Assembly: GCF_017254915.1 (NCBI RefSeq)
Contig: NZ_JAFKCT010000002.1
Span: 558,001-622,000, forward strand
DNA: 64,000 nt
From: Algoriphagus oliviformis
Lineage (GTDB): Bacteria > Bacteroidota > Bacteroidia > Cytophagales > Cyclobacteriaceae
Reading direction: 5' to 3'
Below are positions 7,716 through 15,311 of the stretch, one piece after another. The notes under the pieces were generated by a model. That model did no database searches. It was not told the DNA's origin and saw only the letters and a program-made list of their open reading frames with translations. The first letter of the stretch is position 1. Every line of letters starts with the position of its first letter. Position numbers and translations under genes: made by a program.

Positions 7716-8973
7716 GGAAGCTTACGGTCAGATCCTCCTCATCGCGATGCCGGCGTTCTTTGTCCTGGTACTTTTCGAAAAGTTCTGGGGCATGTGGAAG
7801 GGCTTTGACACCGTCCCGATGAACGACATGATTTCCAGTCTGAGTTCGGGGATCACCAATGTCACCAAAGACGTCCTGGGCCTGAGCATCGTGGTGATTT
7901 CCTACAGCTGGCTGCATTCCAAGTTTGGCTTTTTCGAGATCAAAGCGACCTGGCTGGTCTACCTGATCGCCTTTTTCGCGCTGGACTTTGCAGGGTACTG
8001 GACCCACCGCATCGCCCATGAGTACAACATCTTTTGGAACAACCACATCATCCACCACAGCTCAGAGGAGTTTAACCTGGCCTGTGCGCTCAGGCAGAGC
8101 ATCTCCCAGATCCTGAAGATCTTTGCGGTCTTCCTCATCCCCGCGGCGATCTTGGGCGTGCCTGCCGAGGTCATCGCCATCGTGGCTCCCCTGCACCTTT
8201 TTGCGCAGTTTTGGTACCACACGAGGCATATCGGCAAGATGGGCTTTTTGGAAAAGATCATCGTCACCCCTTCCCATCACCGCGTCCACCACGCCATCAA
8301 CCCCGAGTACCTGGACAAAAACTACGGACAGATCTTTATCTTTTGGGACCGCTGGTTTGGCACCTTCCAAGCAGAACGCGAGGACATTCCCCCTGTGTAC
8401 GGCGTGACCCGCCCCGTGCAGACTTGGAACCCGATCAAGATCAACTTCATGCACCTCTGGCTGCTGATCCAGGATGCCTGGAGGGCAAAAAATTGGGGAG
8501 ACAAGCTGAAAATCTGGTTTATGCCCCTCGGCTGGAGGCCGGCAGACGTGGCCGCAAAGCATCCCGTGTACAAGATCCAGGACGTTTACCATTTTGAAAA
8601 ATACAATCCCGTCCTGGGCAAGCCCCTGTTGGTCTGGAGTTTTTGCCAGCTGATTGCCTTGCTTTCGCTGCTGAGCTACCTGTTTGCCAACCTTGCCGCC
8701 ATTGGCGCACCGGGGATTTTCTACTATGGAGGCTTTGTGTTCCTGACGGTTTACGCCTTTACCGAGCTCATGGACCGCAATCCGAAGGCTTGGGTTTGGG
8801 AGCTTCTAAAGGCCGCTTATGCCTTCTATTTTATCATTTCCACGGGAGATTGGTTTGATTTGAGTAAGGTGTTTCCGGGTGGCCTCTCTATTTTCGTTGG
8901 TTACCTCCTGGTATCGTTTGTCCTTTCCCTTTGGTTTTCTTTCAGAAAAGAAAGCCTCGAACTCGCCTCTTGA
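7714..8973 (+). CDS. Fatty acid hydroxylase / sterol desaturase superfamily membrane protein
   Basis: This 419-aa integral membrane di-iron oxygenase has the eight-His pattern of the family: WTHRIAHEYNIFWNNHIIHH, then FAQFWYHTRHIG, then TPSHHRVHHAINPEYLDKNY and FIFWDRWFGTF. Several membrane helices flank these and the C-terminal third adds four more. The arrangement resembles alkylglycerol monooxygenase-like or carotenoid/lipid hydroxylases; the lipid substrate cannot be told from sequence. It is followed after 15 bases by xdhC on the same strand. The start lies immediately after repeat copy A. Confidence 0.88.
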   Translation: MEAYGQILLIAMPAFFVLVLFEKFWGMWKGFDTVPMNDMISSLSSGITNVTKDVLGLSIVVISYSWLHSKFGFFEIKATWLVYLIAFFALDFAGYWTHRIAHEYNIFWNNHIIHHSSEEFNLACALRQSISQILKIFAVFLIPAAILGVPAEVIAIVAPLHLFAQFWYHTRHIGKMGFLEKIIVTPSHHRVHHAINPEYLDKNYGQIFIFWDRWFGTFQAEREDIPPVYGVTRPVQTWNPIKINFMHLWLLIQDAWRAKNWGDKLKIWFMPLGWRPADVAAKHPVYKIQDVYHFEKYNPVLGKPLLVWSFCQLIALLSLLSYLFANLAAIGAPGIFYYGGFVFLTVYAFTELMDRNPKAWVWELLKAAYAFYFIISTGDWFDLSKVFPGGLSIFVGYLLVSFVLSLWFSFRKESLELAS

Positions 8974-8988
8974 CCCATTTTCCCGCAG

Positions 8989-10110
8989 ATGAAAGAACTT
9001 CAGCTGATCATCCAAGCCTACGAATTCGCAAAGTCCGAAAGCCAGCAGGTCGCCCTCGCTACCGTGGTGAAGGTGGACGGCTCCGCCTATCGCCGACCCG
9101 GAGCTCGGATGCTGGTGACTCAGGACGGACAGCTCACCGGGGCGATCAGTGGCGGCTGCCTGGAAGGTGATGCGCTGCGCAAAGCCCAGGCGGTGATCTT
9201 CCAGCAAAAATCCATGCTGGTGACCTACGACACGACCGACGAAGACGACCAGAAGTTTGGCGTGGGGCTCGGCTGCAACGGCATCATCCACGTCCTGATC
9301 GAGCCCATCGATTTCGAAGACGCGGAAAACCCCGTGGAGCTGATCCGCTCCGCACTCTCCGATCGCCAGACTGCGCTGCTGCTCACACTGTTCTCGGTGA
9401 AGCATTCCAAATCGGAACAGATAGGCACCGTACTGCTCCAAAAAGGCGAGTCTAGGCGGGGAAACTGGCAAAAGCGCATCACCGACGCGAGACTGAGCGA
9501 ACTCCTCGATTCCGAGATCCAGGGCTTTGGCGCCAACAGCGACATCAGAAACTACCCCGAGCATCAGGAGGTCTCCGTGTTTTTCGAGCTGCTGAAGCCC
9601 GCTCCCCGCATCCTCCTCTTTGGTGCCGGCAACGACACCCAGCCTTTGGCCAAAATGGCCGAGATCCTGGGCTTTGAGCTGGTCTTGATTGACGGGAGGA
9701 AAAATCTGGCGACGGATGCACGGTTTCCCTCCGCCAAGCGCATCATCCAGGGTGCCGCGGAGGAAGTGATGGACGAGGTCGAAACCGACCTGCACACGGT
9801 CGCCCTGCTGATGACGCATAATTTTGAGTACGAGGCCGTGGTGCTGGAAAGGCTCCAGTCCAGCATGATTCCCTACATCGGGATATTGGGCCCGAAACGG
9901 AAAACCGAAAAGCTGATCCAGCGCCTTGCCCTCAAGGGAGTCGAGGTCGCCGAGGAAAACATCTACGCGCCGGTCGGCATAGAGATTGGTGCCGAAAGCT
10001 CCGAGGAAATCGCCCTGTCCATACTGGCCGAAATCAAGGCAGTACTCAACCGTAAACAGCCGATTTACCTTCGGGACAAGGACGGGCCGATACACGAGAA
10101 AGGCGTATGA
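8989..10110 (+). CDS. XdhC/CoxI-family molybdenum-cofactor maturation protein
   Basis: This 373-aa protein has the XdhC/CoxI N-terminal domain (ALATVVKVDGSAYRRPGARM, GAISGGCLEGDAL, GVGLGCNGIIHVLIEP) and a C-terminal Rossmann domain (ILLFGAGNDTQPLAKMAEIL) ending in the typical IYAPVGIEIGAESSEEIALS. Family members bind and sulfurate the molybdenum cofactor and deliver it to xanthine-oxidase-type enzymes. The stop overlaps the start of the MocA-like gene by four bases. The probable client, IorA/IorB, is encoded about 12 kb away at 22.3-25.0 kb. Confidence 0.92.
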   Translation: MKELQLIIQAYEFAKSESQQVALATVVKVDGSAYRRPGARMLVTQDGQLTGAISGGCLEGDALRKAQAVIFQQKSMLVTYDTTDEDDQKFGVGLGCNGIIHVLIEPIDFEDAENPVELIRSALSDRQTALLLTLFSVKHSKSEQIGTVLLQKGESRRGNWQKRITDARLSELLDSEIQGFGANSDIRNYPEHQEVSVFFELLKPAPRILLFGAGNDTQPLAKMAEILGFELVLIDGRKNLATDARFPSAKRIIQGAAEEVMDEVETDLHTVALLMTHNFEYEAVVLERLQSSMIPYIGILGPKRKTEKLIQRLALKGVEVAEENIYAPVGIEIGAESSEEIALSILAEIKAVLNRKQPIYLRDKDGPIHEKGV

Positions 10111-10694
10111 AAACAGGTGTAGTCATCTTGGCGGCAGGTTCTTCCTCCAGATTAGGAAGACCTAAGCAATTACTTGAATTCCAGGGCAAAACCTTGCTTC
10201 AAAAAGCAATTAACGAGGCGTCCGGAAGCCATGCTGATTCCCTGGTCGTCGTGCTGGGATGGAATCCCGAACTGATCCAGACCGGCTTTGATTCGACCAA
10301 GGTGGCATTTACCATCAACCCCAACTGGGAAAGCGGCATGGCTGCCAGCATTCAGGCTGGTTTGCGGTTTTTGGTTGAGAAGGGGGAACCCGATCAAGTC
10401 TTGGTCATGCTTTGTGACCAGCCCTTGGTGGATGACGTACTTTTGAACCGATTGATTAGAAAGGGCGTCAGTTCAGGCAAGGGAATCGTAGCGAGCTTCT
10501 ATGCCGATAGCCTCGGCGTCCCGGCGCTATTTTCCAAAACGTATTTTCCCGAACTGCTCAGCCTCAAAGGCCAAGAAGGGGCGAAAAAGCTTTTTCATCA
10601 GCATCAGGAAGACCTGGCGAGGGTCGACTTTCCAAACGGCGTGATCGACCTGGACACGGAGGAAGATCTGCGCAGACTGGAAGGCCTTGGGTGA
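10107..10694 (+). CDS. MocA/MobA-like molybdenum cofactor nucleotidyltransferase
   Basis: This 195-aa protein has the nucleotidyltransferase signature VVILAAGSSSRLGRPKQLL at the N terminus, the second Asp region VMLCDQPLVDD and C-terminal IDLDTEEDL. Relatives (MocA) attach CMP to the molybdenum cofactor used by xanthine-dehydrogenase-type enzymes. Overlap with xdhC supports this function over a general sugar nucleotidyltransferase. It converges on the TPR-CHAT gene with only 45 bases between the stops. Confidence 0.88.
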   Translation: MKTGVVILAAGSSSRLGRPKQLLEFQGKTLLQKAINEASGSHADSLVVVLGWNPELIQTGFDSTKVAFTINPNWESGMAASIQAGLRFLVEKGEPDQVLVMLCDQPLVDDVLLNRLIRKGVSSGKGIVASFYADSLGVPALFSKTYFPELLSLKGQEGAKKLFHQHQEDLARVDFPNGVIDLDTEEDLRRLEGLG

Positions 10695-10739
10695 CGAAAC
10701 CCAGATCAGTGCCTTATAAGCCATTCCAGACTGGGGAAG

Positions 10740-13700
10740 CTATCGCTTTTTCATCCACCAAAACAAGAGCCCTACTAGAAGGGCCACAGCCAGAGCCCAA
10801 TGGAGCCAAGGCTTTCCTCCTTGGGAATCCAGCGCCGAGGTATCCCCTATCAGTCCCAGCCCCGCCCAGTAGTAGGGATGCGCCAATTCCTCCGGCGCAT
10901 TTTCCAGAAAGTCCAACTTCGCCTCCCGAAGAGCCGCTGCCTTCGGCTCTCCCTTGGCGAGCTTGAGGTAAAAGCTTTCCAGGATCTCCGAACTGGTTTT
11001 TTCGTCAATTGCCCACATGCTCATCAGCACGGCCGAGCATCCGGCATGCAGGAAGCTGTGGGCCAGGGACACCAGTCCCTCCCCCTCCTGAAACTTGCCG
11101 ACACCGGTGTTGCAGGCGGACAAAACCGCCAGCTCGGCGTTGAGCTGCAGACCGTAGATCTCGTAGGCGTGGAGTACGCCGTCCTCCATGCTGCTGTCCC
11201 GATCTGCTGGCAAGGCGAAAAACAGACGGGACTGCATGGGAAAACTGTGGTCGGCCTCGCCATGGGTGGCCAAATGGAGAATCCCAAAGTCAGGAGCCGA
11301 CTGGGTAAAAAACGACTCCTGAGCCTCATTTTGCTGGAAAAAAGTGCCGCCAATCAGCTCCGATGCCCGCTCGGCGGTCTTTAGGGAAAAGGGCTGGCGG
11401 ATCAGCTGGCTCTGGATGGGAAAGGCCACATCTCCATCCAGGTCAGCCAGATAGCCGGTCTTCATCTCCTCGGTGAACCCGGGAGCCATAAATAGGCCCT
11501 TGTTTGCGGGGGATCTGTCCCTTTCAAAAAAACGGTTGGAAGTGGAAGCCGAGAGCAGGTAAGACACCTGATGGGTTCTGAGCAGGTAGCTGAGCTCCGA
11601 AAAGGCCTTCCCTTGCCCATCCGAGATGAGGGTCTCAAAATTCACCGAAAACAGCTCCCGGTCTGGGACGATGATCAGACTTTTGCCTTCCAGGTATTGA
11701 TAGACTGGCTGCACCAAGCTTTGGAAGAGTGGAAAAGCAGCTGCCTTAAACTCGGCAAGGTCCAATTTGGGCAGGTTTTGGAGGGAGGAAATCGCATGCT
11801 CCAAGGGGGCTCTCGGTCTCCGGAAAACCCGAAAATCGCCGTGGGTGAGCAGGAAGCCGTAGATGCTTTCCCCGGACAGGGAGTACTCAAGCAGGGCCTC
11901 GTCCGCGCCCAAAAGCCGGTCTCGGATTTCGGCTAGGCTAAACGGAGTCAAGGCATACCGATCCCTCCATCGGTCTTGGTCAACCCGGGTCACACTGTCC
12001 TGAAAATCCCGATAATCTTCCAATGATTGGGTCAAGGCGTTGAGCACAGAATCGTTTGACTCTTTGCTGTTTAGATACTCCGAGTTCAATCGACTGATCC
12101 GCTCCCTCCAGCCCCTGTCTCGGGCGAGGATTTTGTCGCCCGAATCGGCCTTTGCATCCACCATCATATTGTTTGCGGCCAGCCTTAGCAGCACTCCTTT
12201 TTGGAGTTCCGAGAGGAAAAAAGCCTCCTCCAAATACTCTTGCTCCCCGTAGACATTGGCCAAGTCCCAACAGGCGTCGATGGCTTTCTGGATGATCTGC
12301 CGTTGCTTTTTGGCGAGCTCGACCAGGGAAAACTGGGAACGCAGCCCGACAATACTCCGCTCGAAGTTGTAGGTATATCCTTTCGTCAGCTCCAGGATTT
12401 GGAGAAGATAGTCCTTTTTGGCCTGCTGGCTGTTTTGGGCTGCGAGAAGCTCGATTTTGGTAAAGATGAAATCCGCAATCTTCGCGTTGGGAGGCAGCTG
12501 GAGCAGCCAGTCGGATTGGGCGTAGCCTCCAGCCCCTAGGATTTCGAGAAATGTACTGTCGGAGTAGCTCAAGCCCTTTTCCAAATCACCCTTGCGGAGA
12601 AAGCTGTTGCCGAGCTCGTTGAGCTTGCTTGCCACCGCGACCTTGGAGTCGGGGTACAGCTTGCGATAGTTGTCCAGTGACTCCTCATGATATCGGATTG
12701 CCTGCTCAAACTGCCCCAAGCCCAACAGGCCTTTGGCGAGGGAAGTCTTGGCCTCACTCACCAGGTAGTGCTCCTCGATGTCAGAGCGCTGAAAGTGGCC
12801 GACAGCTTTTTCATACCATTTTACCGCTTCCTGTAGGTTGGACTGGGCAGAATACAGGTCGCCGATTTGGCTTTCCAGGCTGGCCAGGCCCGGAAGGTTT
12901 TCTTTTTCCAACACCTGCTGCTTGCTATAAGCCAACTGAAACAGCGAATCGGCCTCCGTCAGTTTCTCCAGCGCCAGCTTGGTACTGGCCAAATGTGCGA
13001 GGGACTGGATGATGCCGATCTCCTCTGTTCCGTAGTTTTCGGTATGCAGCTGCAGCGCCTTTTCAAAATAAGGCTCCGCCAGGGAGAACTCATGCAGCTG
13101 GTGGTAGAGGTTGCCGATGTTGTTGTATGCGATGGCCAAAAACTGTGGATTGCCGGTATCGGCGTAGTTTAGCTCCGCCACCCGGGCCACCTCTCTCATG
13201 TACCGGAGCGCTTCGGTGTATTCAAATCTCGCCTCCTTGATGATGGCCAGTTGGTTGTACACCAAGGCCATCGTGGGATGGTCTGGGGCAAGGTGGAGCT
13301 TGGCGATATCAAAGAGGCGGTAGCTGTAGCGCTCCGCGTCCACATAGTTTGCCATGTCGTTGGCTATGAGACCCAGAGACTGGTAGACTCCCATGAGCCG
13401 CCGGTCATTCTCTCCATACAGGCCTTTTTGGATGTCCAGCGAGCGGAGCGCGTAGTCGTAGGCCTCCGGTAGCTGCTGTAGATTGAGGTAAAGCCAAGAA
13501 ATATTGTTGTACAAACCCGATACGATCGGGCTGTCTTTGTCTCCCTCACCTATCCAGGATTCGGCTTTTTGAAAGGTTTTCTTTGCCTCCTCCAAGTAAT
13601 AGGCATGCACCAGCAGCTGGCCTTTCTTGTTGAGCGCCGACACTTTGGAGAGCTTGCCGGAGGGATACTTTTCCGAAACCAAGATGGCTGAATCCGCCAT

Positions 13701-13955
13701 CTGCAGCGCTTCCTGAATACCCGACAGATTCCACAAAATCGTGGTTCGCTGGACGTAGGAATACACGAGGCTGTCGGCCGATGCCGATGATTTGAACTGG
13801 GCGAGGGCTTTGGAATTCAAAAAATAGGCGGAATCGTAGTTGCCCTGGCGAAAGGCCTTCTCCGCCTGGGAATACCAAGCCTGCCCCTGTGCAAGTAGGC
13901 TGGTTGAAACAACGAAAAAAAGAACGGAAAAAATCCTTTTCACACCATGCATCAT
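10740..13955 (-). CDS. TPR-CHAT protein (caspase-like protease domain)
   Basis: This 1071-aa protein has an N-terminal signal (RIFSVLFFVVSTSLLAQGQA), about twelve TPR-like repeats over residues 30-480 and a helical linker. A C-terminal CHAT domain shows ILHLATHGEADHS (catalytic His, about residue 898) and AVLSACNTGVGKFQEGEG (catalytic Cys, about residue 948), followed by LMSMWAIDEKTS. A final membrane segment (WLHWALAVALLVGLLFWW) and basic tail end it, so TPR and CHAT parts probably face the periplasm. CHAT domains are caspase-like cysteine proteases. The gene follows a membrane TPR protein and an ECF sigma factor and is probably co-transcribed with them. The role is unknown. Confidence 0.9.
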   Translation of the reverse strand: MMHGVKRIFSVLFFVVSTSLLAQGQAWYSQAEKAFRQGNYDSAYFLNSKALAQFKSSASADSLVYSYVQRTTILWNLSGIQEALQMADSAILVSEKYPSGKLSKVSALNKKGQLLVHAYYLEEAKKTFQKAESWIGEGDKDSPIVSGLYNNISWLYLNLQQLPEAYDYALRSLDIQKGLYGENDRRLMGVYQSLGLIANDMANYVDAERYSYRLFDIAKLHLAPDHPTMALVYNQLAIIKEARFEYTEALRYMREVARVAELNYADTGNPQFLAIAYNNIGNLYHQLHEFSLAEPYFEKALQLHTENYGTEEIGIIQSLAHLASTKLALEKLTEADSLFQLAYSKQQVLEKENLPGLASLESQIGDLYSAQSNLQEAVKWYEKAVGHFQRSDIEEHYLVSEAKTSLAKGLLGLGQFEQAIRYHEESLDNYRKLYPDSKVAVASKLNELGNSFLRKGDLEKGLSYSDSTFLEILGAGGYAQSDWLLQLPPNAKIADFIFTKIELLAAQNSQQAKKDYLLQILELTKGYTYNFERSIVGLRSQFSLVELAKKQRQIIQKAIDACWDLANVYGEQEYLEEAFFLSELQKGVLLRLAANNMMVDAKADSGDKILARDRGWRERISRLNSEYLNSKESNDSVLNALTQSLEDYRDFQDSVTRVDQDRWRDRYALTPFSLAEIRDRLLGADEALLEYSLSGESIYGFLLTHGDFRVFRRPRAPLEHAISSLQNLPKLDLAEFKAAAFPLFQSLVQPVYQYLEGKSLIIVPDRELFSVNFETLISDGQGKAFSELSYLLRTHQVSYLLSASTSNRFFERDRSPANKGLFMAPGFTEEMKTGYLADLDGDVAFPIQSQLIRQPFSLKTAERASELIGGTFFQQNEAQESFFTQSAPDFGILHLATHGEADHSFPMQSRLFFALPADRDSSMEDGVLHAYEIYGLQLNAELAVLSACNTGVGKFQEGEGLVSLAHSFLHAGCSAVLMSMWAIDEKTSSEILESFYLKLAKGEPKAAALREAKLDFLENAPEELAHPYYWAGLGLIGDTSALDSQGGKPWLHWALAVALLVGLLFWWMKKR

Positions 13956-13963
13956 CTTTGGGT

Positions 13964-14677
13964 TTACCGCAGCTTGTCCAAGAGCTCCTGCGTCCGTGGA
14001 TCATCCCCGCGCATTTCCAGCAGCGTCGCTTTGGCCTCTTCCAGTTTGCCTTCTTTGAGCTGGATCAGCGCGGTGTACCAAAGTGCCTTTTCGTAGAATT
14101 CCGATTCCGGCTGGAGTCGGATTTGGTCCAAAAGAACACTGGATTCTGCCGCTTGACCCCGGTTTAATTTTGCCATGGCAACGTAGAAAACCAGCGTATC
14201 CGTATCACCAAGGCGCCTTAGCTCCGTCCAGACCGCCTCCGCTTCGGCGTAGGCTTCCTCCTTGTAGCTCACCATCCCGTCGTCAAATTCGTAGCTGTCC
14301 GTGCTGCTCATCGGCACCGGCAATCCCGGATCGGGGTAGTAGTAGGCGGAGAATAGGTCCTCGTCCTCACCAATCCCCCGCCCCAGGCTAAGCCACACCA
14401 GGACCACGGCTATCAGTGCCAAGGACGCAGCAATGCCATATTTCCACAAAGGGATAGACCTGCTACTGCCCTGCTGGATTTCTTTGGATTTGAAAAAGGA
14501 GTCAAGCTCTGTCGCCGCCATCAGCTTCTGCTGAATGGCAACTTCCTCCCTGAGACTCGGGTTTGTCTCCATTTCACGCCGGAAGTCCACAGCCTCCTGC
14601 TCGGGCATGTCGTCCGAGACATATCGGTCGATTTCGTCAAATTCCTCCGGGGAAAGTTCTGGCTTATGCTTCTTCAT
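13964..14677 (-). CDS. Membrane-anchored TPR protein, candidate anti-sigma factor
   Basis: This 237-aa protein has an acidic N-terminal cytoplasmic part (about 80 residues: LSPEEFDEIDRYVSDDMPEQ), one membrane helix (YGIAASLALIAVVLVWLSLG) and a C-terminal part with TPR-like helices (AYAEAEAVWTELRRLGDTDT, ALIQLKEGKLEEAKATL). The layout and the 14-base overlap with the ECF sigma gene suggest an anti-sigma or sigma-modulating role, though no classical zinc-binding anti-sigma motif is present. It starts inside the end of the sigma gene and is followed 8 bases later by the TPR-CHAT gene. Confidence 0.75.
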   Translation of the reverse strand: MKKHKPELSPEEFDEIDRYVSDDMPEQEAVDFRREMETNPSLREEVAIQQKLMAATELDSFFKSKEIQQGSSRSIPLWKYGIAASLALIAVVLVWLSLGRGIGEDEDLFSAYYYPDPGLPVPMSSTDSYEFDDGMVSYKEEAYAEAEAVWTELRRLGDTDTLVFYVAMAKLNRGQAAESSVLLDQIRLQPESEFYEKALWYTALIQLKEGKLEEAKATLLEMRGDDPRTQELLDKLR

Positions 14678-15221
14678 GGGTATTGATCAGCTGTAGGTAG
14701 GCTGCCCGCAGGCGGTTCATGCAGCGGTATTTCATGGTTTTCACACTTTGATCGGTCACGCCAATGCTCTGGGAAAGCTCCTGGAGGGACTGCTTCAGGA
14801 AATAAAAGGAATTGAGGATGGTTTTGCATTTGTCCCCCAACGAACTCATTGAGCGGTGGAGCACATCCAGATCTCCAAACGCCTCCTCGAGTTCCCCGCT
14901 TTCGACTTGGGGCTCTTCCACACCAGAGAGATCCAGTGAATGGCCAAAGCGCCCTTTCCGCTTTAGCTCGTCCATCCATTTGTACTTGCAGATCTGCCGC
15001 ACGTAGGCGGTGAAGTCCGACTCGATGCCGACAAATTTCCCGTTTCTCAAGTTGATCCAAGCGACGCTGAGGCTGTCCTGGAAGATATCTTTTGCCTCTT
15101 GGGAGGTTCCGCTGTTTTTGGCCACATAGCGCTCAAACCATGGCAGGTTTTCGGCGTAGGCTGTTTCCAGCCATTCCTTTGCTGTGGGCTTTACGGGGTT
15201 GAGATCGGTTTTGCTGGTCAC
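14664..15221 (-). CDS. ECF-type RNA polymerase sigma factor
   Basis: This 185-aa protein has sigma-70 region 2 (SQEAKDIFQDSLSVAWINLR, then VRQICKYKWMDELKRK) and region 4 (ILNSFYFLKQSLQELSQSIG followed by TDQSVKTMKYRCMNRL), the latter a helix-turn-helix for -35 recognition. The start is a GTG at 15221; no in-frame ATG exists before region 2. A long hairpin (15220-15280) covers this start codon. It forms a three-gene unit with the membrane TPR protein and the TPR-CHAT protein. Confidence 0.88.
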   Translation of the reverse strand: MTSKTDLNPVKPTAKEWLETAYAENLPWFERYVAKNSGTSQEAKDIFQDSLSVAWINLRNGKFVGIESDFTAYVRQICKYKWMDELKRKGRFGHSLDLSGVEEPQVESGELEEAFGDLDVLHRSMSSLGDKCKTILNSFYFLKQSLQELSQSIGVTDQSVKTMKYRCMNRLRAAYLQLINTHEEA

Positions 15222-15280
15222 GTCTTGGAGTTCAGTTCTTTAAGATACTGTTCTGAAAGAAATTCTGAAAACCAAGACGT
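15220..15280 (-). promoter_or_regulatory. Long hairpin covering the start codon of the ECF sigma gene
   Basis: On the minus strand ACGTCTTGG (from 15280) pairs with CCAAGACGT (ending at 15220). Inside it TTCAG pairs with CTGAA and TTCTTT with AAAGAA, giving about 20 base pairs around a 14-base loop. The last two paired bases are the G and T of the GTG start codon. No T-run follows, so a terminator for the upstream lipoprotein gene is less likely than translational control. Confidence 0.55.
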
Positions 15281-15311
15281 TGATAGTGTTCCAGTTTTTA
15301 GCGCAGCAAGG

